From contig BFEA01000804.1 in NCBI GenBank assembly GCA_003427395.1, positions 32,120 to 61,716 on the forward strand: a stretch of 29,597 nucleotides of DNA. The letters run 5' to 3'. Below are positions 1 through 10,482 of the stretch, in pieces. The DNA comes from Chara braunii (taxonomy: Eukaryota; Streptophyta; Charophyceae; Charales; Characeae). How positions within the stretch are numbered: the stretch's first letter is position 1; each line of letters opens with the position of its first letter. Under the pieces are notes generated by a model, which was not told the origin of the DNA, made no database searches, and saw nothing but the letters and a program-made list of their open reading frames with translations. The position numbers were made by a program, and so were the translations under genes.

Positions 1-604
1 CAAGGCGACCGGATCAGTCTGGAGAACCTCATTTCCAGCCCCAGCTCAATGTCTTAGGCAAAACAACAAGGCGACCGGATCAGTCTGGAGGACCTCATTT
101 CCAGGCCCAATTCAATGTCTTAGGCAAAACAGCAAGGCGACCGGATCAATCTGAAGGACCTCATTTCCAGCCCCAATTCAATGTCTTACGCAAAACGCAA
201 GGCGACCGGATCAGTCTGGAGGACCTCATTTCCAGCCTCAGTTCAATGTCTTAAGCAGAACAGCAAGGCGACCGGATCAGTCTGGAGNAAACGCAAGGCG
301 ACCGGATCAGTCTGGAGGACCTCATTTCCAGCCTCAGTTCAATGTCTTAAGCAGAACAGCAAGGCGACCGGATCAGTCTGGAGGACCTCATTTCCAGCCC
401 TAGTCCAATGTCTTAGGCAAAGCAGCAAGGCGACCGGATCAATCTGGAGGACCTCATTTCCAGCCCCAGTTCAATGTCTTAGGCAAAACGCATGGCGACC
501 GGATCAGTTTCGAGGACCTCATTTCCAGACCCAGTTCAATGTCTTAGGCAAAACAGCAAGGCGACCGGATCAATCTCGAGGACCTCGTTTCCAGCCCCAG
601 TTCA
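1..604. repeat. 66-bp minisatellite, about 9.7 units
   Basis: Units start with the motif CAAGGCGACCGGATCA at 1, 67, 133, 198, 264, 294, 360, 426, 491 (CATGGCG variant) and 557. The period is 66 bp, with two 65-bp steps and one 30-bp step at the N. Unit ends carry ATTTCCAG and TTCAATGTCTTA. Because 66 is a multiple of three the array stays open in more than one frame, giving a 192-codon ORF that I read as a by-product of the repeat: the 65-bp units change frame inside it and the peptide changes with them. The array continues past the left window edge. Confidence 0.93.
193..383. other. Assembly join (single N at 288) inside the minisatellite
   Basis: The 95 bases before the N (193-287) are repeated exactly by the 95 bases after it (289-383), including the unit variant with TCTTAAGCAGAACAG. 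This looks like two contig ends overlapping in a tandem array and joined through one N. Unit number here is unreliable. Confidence 0.8.
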
Positions 605-2377
605 TATCATCGCATGCAAACATCGTGATTTTTACCACAGGCGATGACTTAATATGCATAGTAAATTCCCTTTCTGATTTAGTTGAAGTCCTGAAAAAGA
701 AAACAAACATATACACAAGTCAAAGTCAAACAGACCAAACACCAGGTTTGTATATATAGGGGGTTTATTGGGATTCTAATGGTATAGTGTCGGCCTACCT
801 TTGAGTTCCCTGCCTCCGGAGTCCCGCCTGGGCTCCGGCAGAGCTCCCGCAATCGGTGGGTCAACCCCCCACAAAGGCCTTGATGCGGTGCTACGGGTTG
901 CAATCCCGCCTGCCGCCTTCCTCTCCAAACACAAATTAGACTGAGAGGAAGAAGGATATGAAGAGAAAGGTTAGACGCTCGAGATACGAGAAGGTGCCAA
1001 CTCAACTCACACGAGAGGGCCTTGGTGCCTTCAGATCCTGAGGGGCCCACAATGGCGGCCAATAATGCAGAGTAACAACTTCTTGTTTCGCCTCCAAGTT
1101 GTCGCCGTGTTCCCGTTGCCGAGCCTGACCAACCTTTTGAAGCCTCAGTGCCTCACCTCTGACCAAACAGCTGCTACGCAGCCTAGAGAAGGTTACGTCT
1201 GCATAGATCACACCTCCTTGTGTTCTATTCGAACGCGGGTGTAAACGCAGCAATACTCAGTAATAGTGCACAGCAGCAAGGTTTAACAGCATCAACCATA
1301 ACACAGCGATCAGCACCACTTGTCTCCACAAGAGCAAGTTCAGAGGTCTGTGACATCAGCAGCAATCGGGATATAGAAGCACCAGCGACTGAGCAGCCCG
1401 CCGTTGTCAAAGAAACAGCAGCAGCCCACTCTTCGCAACGGCTACAGCAGTTCGGAGCCTGACCAACAGTAATAACCAGTTCACCATTGCAGCAGCACCT
1501 TACCACGTAGCAGCACCGGCCTCATACTCCGCAACGACTGTCTGGATTTTAACAACCGGTAGCGGTGACCTCCGCGGGCGTAGCACTCAACAGCAATACA
1601 GGGTACCAACAAAATGTGTAGCACGGAGTATGGCACCTGAACGGGAACAACAACTTAACGACGTAGCATAATCAGCACCACAGGTCCTACCAGCTACAAC
1701 ACTAGTCTTGGTCGTAGCACCGGTAGTCAACTGGCGACAGCAACTTCCAACTTTGGTGTTGTTCCAACACTTTTTTTACATAGTATCAGCCTCGCTGCAG
1801 CCTAGCCGCAAAAACTCGGGGCTTATGATCAGTCAAGTGTGACCGGCAGAGGCGCTGCCGCATTATCGAACCGGGGGAGCTGTAGCTGTTTCGTGATCTG
1901 ACTATACAACACTCGCCTTCTATAGACATCCACAATGGCGACTGCGGAGTACACAACGGTGTAGTAGCGACGAGTCCAACAAATCAGCAGTTCTCCCAAT
2001 CTTCTACATATTATTGTCGAGAGCACCAATGCCTTAAGTTCGCTGCCCGTCGTTGTGGAGAATGACAACTGCGCCACTCGACAAAATCTGCAATTTACTA
2101 CTTTCGACCTGTTGCGCAATCCAAGCATAAGCCCCAACGCTCCAGTAGCAACACCCTGTCGCAACTACCAGTTGGCACCGAGCGAGCTACAACACTTGTC
2201 TGAAGGAAAGAAGCAGTAATTCCGCTTTGCAGTAGCATTTACATTCATTTGCTCAATCAACAGCGGTACTCAGCAATCCAACCGCAGTGTTGGTAGAGAA
2301 CACAACAATATCAGATCTTGGAACACACGGTACCGTAGTGGCAAGTTGAAGGAATTCTCTGCCTACTCGCCCCAACC
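605..2377. other. No gene recognised
   Basis: Only short ORFs open on both strands at once, with CAG/CAC-rich low-complexity translation between about 1220 and 1700. A TATATATA run lies at 751-758 and a near-palindrome around 893-908. I see no domain, no retroelement protein homology and no RNA gene. The CAGCAG-rich texture could come from a long-decayed non-coding repeat. Confidence 0.5.
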
Positions 2378-2463
2378 ATCGAGGTGACCCAACACTGCGC
2401 CTATGGGCAGGCTCATACTTCAACTTCTCACAACCGATCGAGGTGACCCAACACTGCGCCTAT
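2378..2463. repeat. Direct repeat, two 27-bp copies 59 bp apart
   Basis: A 27-bp segment starting ATCGAGGTGACCC and ending GCGCCTAT occurs at 2378-2404 and 2437-2463 without a mismatch. The sequence between is not repeated. The exact match in otherwise unremarkable DNA suggests a recent local duplication. Confidence 0.85.
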
Positions 2464-4519
2464 TGCGGGTCCGACTCGCTACCTCCCTGCCAATCACAAC
2501 ATTTCGCACTGGCAAGAGCTCCTCTCGTACACCCAGGTGAGTGCCTCTGCTCCTCTTTCACCCTCTTGCTTCCTGTTCTTCCCGCCACCTGCTTAGCTTG
2601 AATTTGCCTTACTTTGACCTTCTCAGTACGACGTGCTCGTGGGAGAGCATGGTAGCTACCTTGACTTAACACCACAACGAGCCTCTTTGTTAAGGAATGG
2701 TGAGATTGCACCTCACCGTAATAAGTGGCTAGGTGCATTACCCCAACGGCAAGGGTCCTGATTGCGCTCGGTCGAGAACTGCTGCGATGACTACAATGGC
2801 CAAGATAAGGATGCAGAACGCATGGACTTCGGCTACTCCCGCGAGCAGCAATGGCGATCTCCTGTGCATACCGAGTACAGTCATACAAGAAGTCCAACTC
2901 CCAAGATGAGACCGACCTTCACAATCAAGCATGAGCAGCGACTAGATGAGGAACTTGATTACGAGTAAGCTGGCGAGCACAACCACGGGAAACAGCTTGA
3001 TTGCGAATGTAAGGACGATGCCGCTGTTAGAAGGGCGGCAGCTGCGATCCCAATGGCCATTTGTCCCTCTCTCCCTCTTTCTCCTCTCCTATTCCGCTGT
3101 CGTTCGATGTCCCGATTCTGGATGAAAACGATTGCCGAAGTTGTGCGCAAAAGATGGCATGGTCAAACCTGAAAGGATGTTAGGTATGAAGATGGCGACT
3201 TTGGTCACAAAACAGGCTATTGTGAAGAAGACTTACTAAAACACACAGGCAACGACGGCCTCGGTCGAAAACAGGTTGTGCACGTGCGTGAGCCAAGGAG
3301 GAGAATCGCAACCACACACAACGCCAGGAACCCCTTCTGTGAGTAATCGAAGCGCGGTTAGTAGGAACTAACACGGACGACCTTGACCCCTATTGCGAGT
3401 TTACCTTACCTTACTATATGTGCAATATAAGAATGAATCTACCGCTAAAACATGAACACCTTTGCTGCCATAAAGAGCACAATCTTCTTGATGAGCACGC
3501 CGAGTATGACTGGCAGAAGCCCTGAGCTCAAGGAGACCCGGATTATGAGCGTACTAGTGCCCTCGGTGTTGCGCAACACTTGGTCGGTAGTTACGAGGGT
3601 GAAGTCGTTGTCGAGTGGAGGTTACTGGGATCCCGATCAATGCTCCTCTCTCCCTCGCTTGCGCTAATACACGCTTTACCGCACCTTCCGTACTGCCTCG
3701 ATGGTGATAACCAGGATGATCACCGCAGGTGGTAACACAGTCGTAAGCAAAAGCCTTGTTGTCATGCACAGTCGGGGTCGGAGTAATCGAGCACAAACAG
3801 CGTCGGGATGAGAAAGCTCAACATACTTATTGAGAATGAATCTTCCGTTAGAATGTGGAAAGATTCATTACTACAGTAAATCCTTATAGTAGTCCTGCAG
3901 ATCCTAGTTGCTGTACCGACCGAACCGTCGCTCTTTTGAGAATTCTGGCATGCCCAATCGATTCACAATACTTCAAAACCCCTAGTTAGAATCTTTCCTT
4001 ATTTGATTTAATTAAGAAACGAGTGAGATAAAAGATTCTCACTCCCGTTTTCTCTCTCCTTCTTCCGCCTCGTCTTATCCGCGCACTTGCTACTTCATCC
4101 ACTTCCTACTCTACTCACTTATCGGCCAAACCGAGTTCAGATTCGTGTTCGCCCGTGTCGAAAACCCCCGGATGCCATCCCTCCTTCGCTTGAATCTAAT
4201 GAAGGGACATGCGCTTAGTCAAACTCGTGCTCCACCTCACTCACCTTCGCCATTGCCTTCCTTCCCTCTCCTCTCTTCATGACAAGTTCATGTATCCGGA
4301 CCGGATTCCGACCAGGTCCATATATCTCTTCTTAGCAGCTCTACCCTTCTCTCCCCCCCTTCTACCTTACTACCTCACTACTTACTTCCACTCTAGTCTT
4401 CTCCTTTCTATCCCCTCTGTCCTCTCCCTCATTCTCGTTGTTCCCACTAGCGCCCATGCTCCTATTAGCGCTATTCATTCACCGCCTCTCCCGTCCAGGT
4501 GAAGATGCGCTCGGTAACA
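2464..4519. other. No gene recognised; pyrimidine-rich from 4045
   Basis: ORFs are short and overlap on both strands with no recognisable domain. A perfect 8-bp hairpin (GAGTGAGA 4021-4028, TCTCACTC 4037-4044) starts a strongly C/T-rich stretch running to about 4500. The 97-residue ORF in that stretch is Leu/Ser/Pro-rich only because of base composition. Confidence 0.5.
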
Positions 4520-4690
4520 TCTAGCTACTTGAGGGAATCGACTGCTAGCAGGTTCGACAGTCATTCGCCCCTATGCCAAGGTCTGATGATTGATTTCGAT
4601 GAGGCGGATAGTCTGGAGGGAACCAGCTGCTAGGCAGCTCACTAGTCTTTCGCTCCTGTACCAAAGTCCGACGTCCAATCTGCACGTGAG
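4520..4690. repeat. Degenerate two-copy direct repeat, period 85 bp
   Basis: CTGCTAG...TTCGC(C/T)CCT(A/G)T(G/A)CCAA(G/A)GTC(T/C)GA is found at 4542-4586 and again at 4627-4671, at roughly 73% identity counted by eye over 45 columns. An old duplication; no function visible. Confidence 0.6.
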
Positions 4691-5269
4691 TGGCCTGGTG
4701 TGCCCTTCTCTCGTCGGAGCATGCCACAGGCTGCGCCTTGCCTAAGCTCAGTTCACCATCTTTCGGGTCCCACGGGCATGCTCACACTCAACCCTCTCAC
4801 GACAGATTGTGGTTGGCGGACGGCGCGCTTACGGGGGTTCTTGCTGCTCAGGTTTCATCTGTCTCACGGGCTGTGCACCCACCTATTCTCACGCACATTG
4901 ACCCCCTCGATCCAAGTTCAAGGTGGGTAGAACAGTGGAATTTCGTTAGCATCTCGAACATGCAGGAACCCGAACAGACCCGCCAAAGAGGAGGCGTGTG
5001 CTCAAGGTTCTTGACTGCCGTGACGGCCACCTCGTGCAGTGGGGGTTCTATTGCTCTCCATTGTAAGGCTGGTTGCAGCAGTTCATGCTGGCCTGCAACC
5101 TACTTACAGTCAAGGGAGGTGGTGTCGCAATCATCACCCACCCTCGTTGACTTGGGGATACACGACTTCCCTCCATCCACTTCTTTGTTGTTCGTATCGG
5201 AGCCAGTTTTCTGGCGCGATCAAAGATGGAACTTTTTATGAATGAAGTAATACAATAGAGGTGAAAATA
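4691..5269. other. No gene recognised
   Basis: A 183-codon plus-strand ORF (4690-5241) is the longest here, but two other frames are open over parts of the same DNA. Its translation has no recognisable domain, coiled coil or clear membrane segment. I do not call it a gene. Confidence 0.4.
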
Positions 5270-5512
5270 AAAATAAAAATGAGTCGAAACAAAGTTAGTG
5301 GGACCGACGAGGATGAGGATCCGTTGGCACTCTTCTTCTTGCCAGTCGGACCCACGCCCAGACCCGTTTTAGCAAAACCAAGGGGTGTACTCCCATAAGA
5401 CCCTCGACCCCTCAACCTCCCTCCTTTTTGCTCAATCGCCGCTTGCTGACCTCGAACCCCAAACCTGTCGCCTGAAAGTCCAGTACTGTAACCAATAGGG
5501 CTAAGCCCAAGC
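5270..5512 (-). mobile_element. Possible tRNA-derived SINE
   Basis: Read on the minus strand, the 5' end resembles a tRNA gene with an internal RNA polymerase III promoter. A box-A-like TTAGCCCTATTGG (plus 5492-5504) is followed, at tRNA-like spacing, by a strong box B GGGGTTCGAGGTC (plus 5448-5460). The sequence between includes GGTTACAGTACTGGACTTTCAGG, arranged like a D-loop and anticodon arm. A tRNA-unrelated body follows and ends in a (ATTTTT)n-like tail near 5275-5260. I could not establish target-site duplications, so the outer limits are estimates. It could instead be a solitary tRNA pseudogene. Confidence 0.45.
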
Positions 5513-6186
5513 CTGAGTTAGGTAGGCGCGACCTTGCATATGAATAGTTGCAGTACCGTAATTGGTCCTACCTATACAAACTAAGCCTTTTGCCTTGGCC
5601 TACCGGCCAACCTCCTGGCCGTTAGAAAACGCCAAGACGCCACCCGCGCCAAGGATCGTAGCTTTCTAGTATCTTGGCCGTTAGGTGCTCAACATATTTT
5701 GCCGAACTTACGACTTTCCCCCAGACTAGGTCTGCCAACGCCGCGCCTTTCGAAGCATTGTCCAACATAAACTTGCCGCCTGTGGGCAAGGTAAAGTTTT
5801 TATCCTCTTTGCGCCGTGTCCTGCCAGAGGCTGAACTAGCCGCGAAGTAAATCTAGTCTTTTATAAAATAAAAGAAAAATATAATTAAAAAAAAAAAAAA
5901 TTACAGAAAGGGGGAGTAATCGGGCCCCACGGTTTTGGCGCCATTTCGCTAGCCTAGTATTGTCGATGACTACCGGCCACCTCACAGTGCCACGCAATAA
6001 TGCGTGCCCCCCATTACTCTCTAAATCAGTCGTACTTGACTCGGAATCTCGCCAAGAGCGAGGTTGCCGAGGTAAGCGCTCTGGTGGGTTTTACCTCATC
6101 AGCACGTTTCGTCGGTCCAGGACGCACCCAGTGCGACCTTTAAAAAGAACGGCAAATACCCTTGTAAGGGTGTTTGCTACGACCGC
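5513..6186. other. No gene recognised; A-rich tract at 5868-5902
   Basis: Contains an A-rich run (5868-5902, 14 consecutive A at its core) and short ORFs only. A 90-codon ORF at 5960-6232 has no recognisable domain and runs into the retroelement leader. No LTR is detectable immediately upstream of 6187, so copy A lacks a visible 5' LTR in this window. Confidence 0.45.
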
Positions 6187-6920
6187 TCTTTGCTGCACTG
6201 ATAGAAGGGGTGTGCGGACTGACCAGTCCTAATGTAAACACTCCCAAACCGTCTATAAATATTTCTGGAACAGACGCTCCCAGACCGTCTATAAACATTT
6301 CTGGTTGGGGTCCGATTTGTCCACTGGCTGTGATCGCCGTCCTGATTGCGATGTTAAATAATTCCTGAGGACTCTCGGGGGCTGTCCTTAAATTGCCTCT
6401 TGATCAGCCAGATCAAACGAACGTAAGGCTCGTTGCACGCGAGGGTAAACAAAGGGCAGGCTGGTCATAAGCATACACCTTGGGCACAGGGGTGGGCCGT
6501 GACTGCACACCTTAGACACCGCAACTTGATGATGCTCATAGTACCTTGGATACAGGGGAAGGGGATTCCAATTGTGAACTCTATTGAACATCACTATCAT
6601 ATCCATTGTGCATACATCTGCTCACTGTAGTTTATTTTTACCTTGATTAGTTGGTTGACAGACCGCTAACAACTAACAGGCATAGTAGCGTAGGACTGTA
6701 ATTTACCATTGTCAGTTCTTCTCAAAGCTTCTGTGTAGAACTACTCAGGTTAGAAGTAAACTACATGTGTACAGTCCGTGTAGGTGCTGTTGATGTCGCT
6801 TGACCGGTAGTCTAGGTAACTCGCCGGACATTGTTATTTTATTTGTTTTTAGAACCGGTCAGACCCATGCTACGGTAGGTCCCAAAGAGGACATTAGTGC
6901 TGACAGCGTCTGCCTAGCCC
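6187..6920 (+). promoter_or_regulatory. Copy A leader with paired TATA motifs and an acceptor-like site
   Basis: This untranslated segment is conserved in copy C. A 36-bp imperfect tandem repeat (6241 and 6277) carries CCGTCTATAAA twice, giving TATA-box-like motifs at about 6254 and 6290. Near the gag start a T-rich tract ends in TTTTTAG (6852), looking like a 3' splice site, and CTAGGTAACT upstream (about 6813) could be a weak donor. Both are kept in C. Either the leader is spliced, or part of this segment is really LTR promoter sequence. No splice product can be shown from DNA alone. Confidence 0.45.
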
Positions 6921-8776
6921 ATGAGTGAATCTGAGGGTGGTGAAGATACATCAGACGATAGGAGGCAGACACGACGGGGCACCAGTAGGATATGCGTAGT
7001 GTTCCAGGTTCTACTACCAAGAGACGAGAGAAGACATAGGGCCGAAGCAAGGGCCTGTATTCTAGAGATTGCGAGAGAGGCAGCAACAACGGCTGAACGA
7101 ACGTTGGCAGCAGCAGCAGCTAGCGCAATAGCAATGGCTACCTCTTCAGCCACTTCTGCTGCAAACTCTATCGGTTAGAGTTTGAACATGCCACTCAACG
7201 CGACCAGTTCACAGTCCATCTCCAGTACGCCGGGAGCTGGCACAAGTCAGATGGTGGGTTCGCAGTTCAGCTCGCCGCCTCCACGCACCCGCGAGCAGAT
7301 GGAGCTCCACCAGGTGGAAAGGTTTCGCTTGAGGCTAGAGGAGAAACTTAAACAGGCTACTAAAAGAGAAAAAGAGATTAGAGACGGGAGTGTCAGACTA
7401 GAGGGTAGGGAGATAGACAAAGCTGCACTAGAGGGGTTAGATGACTCGACCCTTAGTAATACTGAAAATATTTGTTGGGCGAGCATCCTATCCATGCACA
7501 CATACATGAAGAGCAAACTGGATACAATCCAAGACACCTTGGACCAGATCTTGAATGTCATGCATAGGCCAGGAATCAGGCCAGCAGTTTGCCTTCGCTG
7601 CCATCCTCAACGATGACAGGCCTCTATGCCTCTTAGTCTGGACCATCACCAAGCGGTACATTAGCAGCAACCATGTCACAGACTGTTGCTTCTTCATTTT
7701 CTGGTCCAGCGGCTGGAGCTACACCACAGCCGCCACCTGTCTCACCGGTGGGACAACTGCAACCTTGGTACCCCAAGACCCCTCTGAAACCACCTCCAAC
7801 CTTCTCAGGAGATAAGAACGGCGAGGCTCTCAACACTTGGTTGAGAACAGTTCCAGTGTGGGTCATGGCGAAGAGGACGTTGGTAGAGGAGGAGGTGATT
7901 ATTGCTGCATCCTACTTGGAGGGCTCAGCAACTCGCTGGCTAAATGGATTAGTGGCTTCAAAAGGGTTCCGCAGAAACATGGGTGACTGGGCCAAGAGCC
8001 ATACCCTTGAAAGCTTTATGGATTTAGTGGAGGCTCAATGGCACAACCCTCAGCAGGCGCAGATTGACATTGATGGGCTACTGAAACTTGATTCCAGGAA
8101 GTACAAGTGCGTGAGAGACCTGACCACAACCGTAGAGCGGTTGATTGTCGTTCGAGGAGTGGAGTATAATCCACAGATGTTATTGACCATGTTCTTGAGA
8201 TGTCTTCCCACAGACATCAAAAACCTCTTAGCTAGCGAGGCTCGTCTAGAGTATCACACGTTTGAGACATTCAGTAAGAAGGCCGTAGATTTAGAGGCTA
8301 CGTTGGGTGGTGCTCAACCCCCCCTTATGGATGGAAGAAAGAAGAAGACTGCACAAGAATGGAAGAAGAAGCGTAGTCGATTGATGATGGTTGATTCCGA
8401 TGGGAATCAAATTGAGATCGATGATGTTTTTGAGCTTGTGGAGGGTTCAGAGTTAGACGGCAAGGAGAGTGCTGAGGGTAGCAACCTCGCCGCCGTAGTT
8501 AAGACTAAGGCAGGTGGTCACGGCAAGGGCGGTCAAGAGAGGAGTCAGGGGCAAGCCGCCAACCCGAACAAAATAGTTGCTTGGGTGAGGGCCGGTTTGG
8601 ATTAGGAAGTGTGGCGGGACCGTTGGTCGTGGGGTGCTTGCATAAACTACGAAGAGTATGACCATAAGCAGTTTAAGTACAAGGACCCGAAGGTTTCGCA
8701 GAAGATCCCTCCTAAGGGTGGGTTTCCTTCTTCTCAAGTTGGGGCCTCCACGAGCTCCAGCTCGGGAAACACTTAG
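6921..8776 (+). pseudogene. gag: gag of copy A, broken by two stops and one frameshift
   Basis: Gag is the structural protein that forms the virus-like particle in the cytoplasm. The start is ATG 6921 (MSESEGGEDT), matching C. Pieces: 6921-7178; 7182-7616 with a long charged helical stretch (about 7290-7560) that looks coiled-coil; and 7673-8605 with the retrotransposon Gag core (LNTWLRTVPVW, SYLEGSATRWLNG, LLTMFLRCLP, ETFSKKAVDLEA). Lesions: CAG to TAG at 7177, a 1-bp deletion near 7592, and CAG to TAG at 8603. The nucleocapsid follows to 8773, but two of its zinc-knuckle cysteines are tyrosine (CINY...; KYKD), so it could not bind zinc normally. The natural stop is TAG 8774-8776. Confidence 0.88.
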
Positions 8777-8816
8777 GGCCGGTAGAAGCTGTAGTTGCTT
8801 CAACTCTCGTTGAAGC
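8764..8816 (+). promoter_or_regulatory. Putative -1 ribosomal frameshift site, copy A
   Basis: GGGAAAC at 8764-8770 lies in gag phase as G GGA AAC, one codon before the gag stop (8774-8776). The Pol frame is -1 relative to gag. A perfect 8-bp hairpin follows (GCTTCAAC 8797-8804, loop TCTC, GTTGAAGC 8809-8816). It starts 26 nt after the heptamer, farther than the usual 5-9 nt, so the stimulatory structure is uncertain. The heptamer is conserved in B and C. Confidence 0.6.
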
Positions 8817-9343
8817 GGGTGATGTACCCTCCCCGTTTCAAGAGTTGGTCGAAGCTATTGACTCTTGAGTCACCCCGCAGACGCATCCAGACCCAACTAT
8901 ACTCTGAACGCTGGATGTGTCTGAAGCCTTAGTGGACCTTCAAGGTCAGTGGTCGGCAAGGGACCCTCGTGAGTCCTGGGTGGCACTAAGTAGAGGTCCT
9001 AGAGGGGCGCACTTAATTGTGGAAGTTGGTGTGGGTGGTCGCAAGTGCGGCGGCTTCGTAGACATTGGCTCCACGCGAAACTTCATAAGTCGCGACTGCG
9101 TTGAGAGACTGTGCCTAAAGGATCGGGTGCAGCGCCTTAGTAGACCGGTAGCATCTACTTTGGCCAACAAAGAGTGCATGATGGTGGATGACTACGTTAA
9201 GATGTGGTCTGCTTTTTCTCCTACCTAGGAGGAAAGTTAAATCATAAGATATCTTTCCTGGTGAGCGGCCATTTGCATTTCGACATGCTGTTGGGCATGT
9301 ACTACCTCGAGGTTGCCAAGCCCAGTTTGACTCGGACAAGGAA
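8777..9343 (+). pseudogene. pol protease region of copy A
   Basis: Retropepsin-type aspartic protease, which would cut Gag and Pol into mature proteins. The flap-side strand LIVEVGVGGRKCGGF precedes the active-site loop VDIGSTRNFIS, where the usual D-T/S-G is D-I-G. The frame is -1 relative to gag. Two in-frame stops precede the domain (near 8866 and 8906). A 1-bp deletion at about 9200 (GTTAAGATG for GTTAAGGATG) destroys the reading frame and is shared with copy C. A second 1-bp deletion near 9318 changes the frame again. The second half of the domain ([14 protein letters not shown]) is readable only in the shifted frame. Confidence 0.82.
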
Positions 9344-10478
9344 GTGTTGAAGCACGCATTGCCTAATGGGAGGACCGTTAGACTAGCTAAGTATAAAGCT
9401 AGTAGGTTGATAGACTCCTATGGGTGTTTGTGCGCATCGGCCTTTTATAACTACTATAAACAGAACCAAGAGGAAGGTATGTACTTAGTCTATGTGTCTG
9501 CAAAAGGGGAGGCCATTAAAACACCCCCAGAGACAGAGACCGTCGTCGCTAAGTACCTTGATCTGTTTGAGGAGCCTACAGGAGTCGTAGACAGGGAGAT
9601 TGTCCATGCCATAGAGATCATCCCAGGTAGCAAAACACCAAAACGAAAAATCTATAGGATGGCTCCGACCAATTTGGACGAACTTCGGCGGCAACTGAAA
9701 GAGCTCACAGAAAAGGGTTGGATTCGGCCTAGCACCTCCCCCTTTGGCTCACTAGTGTTATTTGTTCCAAAGAAAGGGGGAACGCTAAGGATGTGCATTA
9801 ATTATAGAGGCCTCAATGCCATCACCGTTAAGAACGTAGAGCCTCTACCACGCATCGACGACCTATTGGATAGGGTGCAGGGGTGTAAGTGCTATACCAA
9901 GATGGACTTGAAATCCGGCTACCATCAGATTGCCATAAGACCAGAGGACCAACACAAAACTGCATTCCAGACCAGGTACAGTCTCTACGAGCTTGTGGTG
10001 ATGCCCTTTGGCCTTTGCAACTGCATTCCAGACCAGGTACATTCCAACACGCCATGAATAGGATTTTCCATGACTACTTAGATAAGTTTGTTGTCGCGTA
10101 CCTCAATGATATACTTATCTTTAGTAAGACTGTCGAAGAGCATGTTCAGCATGTAGACAAAGTACTCTCGCTCCTTCGACAGCACAAGTATAAGATAAAT
10201 GCAGAGTAATGCGAGTTCGATCGCACTCGAATCTTGTACTTGGGTCATGAAGTATATGCGGATGGGATTAAGCCCGAAGATGTGAAGGTGACTAGCATTA
10301 GGGATTGGCCACGACCCCAGTCTGTGACTGAGGTCAGATCATTCTTTGGAATGTGTGGTTGTTACCGCAATTTCGTAAAGAACGATAGTACGATCACATC
10401 TCCCTTGACTGATCTAACTCGGCTGATCTAACTCGACTTGACACGCCATGGGACTGGACCGACGAGTGTGAGGCAGCC
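9344..10478 (+). pseudogene. pol RT and start of RNase H, copy A
   Basis: Reverse transcriptase would copy the element RNA to DNA inside the particle. Visible motifs: [44 protein letters not shown], the first catalytic Asp in [10 protein letters not shown] (codon 9904-9906), and the catalytic Y-x-D-D box, which here reads YLND (10099-10110). The first Asp of the pair is Asn, so the enzyme would be dead. At 10018-10040 a 23-bp patch identical to 9958-9980 replaces the normal sequence and adds 8 nt net, shifting frame. A TAA at 10207 and a 14-bp tandem duplication at about 10409-10436 add further breaks. RNase H homology stops at 10478 after DEC. Confidence 0.88.
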
Positions 10479-10482
10479 CAAG
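10409..10482 (+). other. Fusion junction between copies A and B
   Basis: TGATCTAACTCG occurs twice 14 bp apart just before the junction. The A-type RNase H sequence (LDTPWDWTDECE) runs to about 10476, and B-type gag sequence (PKTPMKPP) begins within the shared CCCA at 10477-10480. Everything that should lie between (rest of RNase H, integrase, LTR, next leader, gag N-terminus) is missing. Confidence 0.85.

Larger units (their letters stand above)
6187..10478 (+). mobile_element. Ty3/gypsy chromovirus copy A, truncated in RNase H
   Basis: Leader, gag, protease and RT lie in the standard gag-pol order of a Ty3/gypsy element. Homology with the inverted copy C starts abruptly at about 6187 (27063 in C) and continues through leader, gag and RT. 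The copy has multiple stops and frameshifts. It ends inside RNase H at about 10478, where it is fused directly to the gag of copy B. It has no integrase and no LTR of its own. The Gag and Pol sequences match B and C closely enough to place all three in one family, with B more diverged than A and C are from each other. Confidence 0.92.

Noticed and set aside
181-759. 192-codon ORF over the minisatellite
   Set aside because: Open only because the unit is 66 bp; 65-bp units and the N change the frame, so the peptide is not a stable repeat protein.
775-910. tRNA-like elements (TGGTATAGTG and GGTTGCAATCC)
   Set aside because: The boxes are about 115 bp apart and box B has two mismatches; not a tRNA or clear SINE.
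4690-5241. 183-codon ORF
   Set aside because: Other frames are open over the same DNA, no domain, no start context or splice evidence; composition effect more likely.
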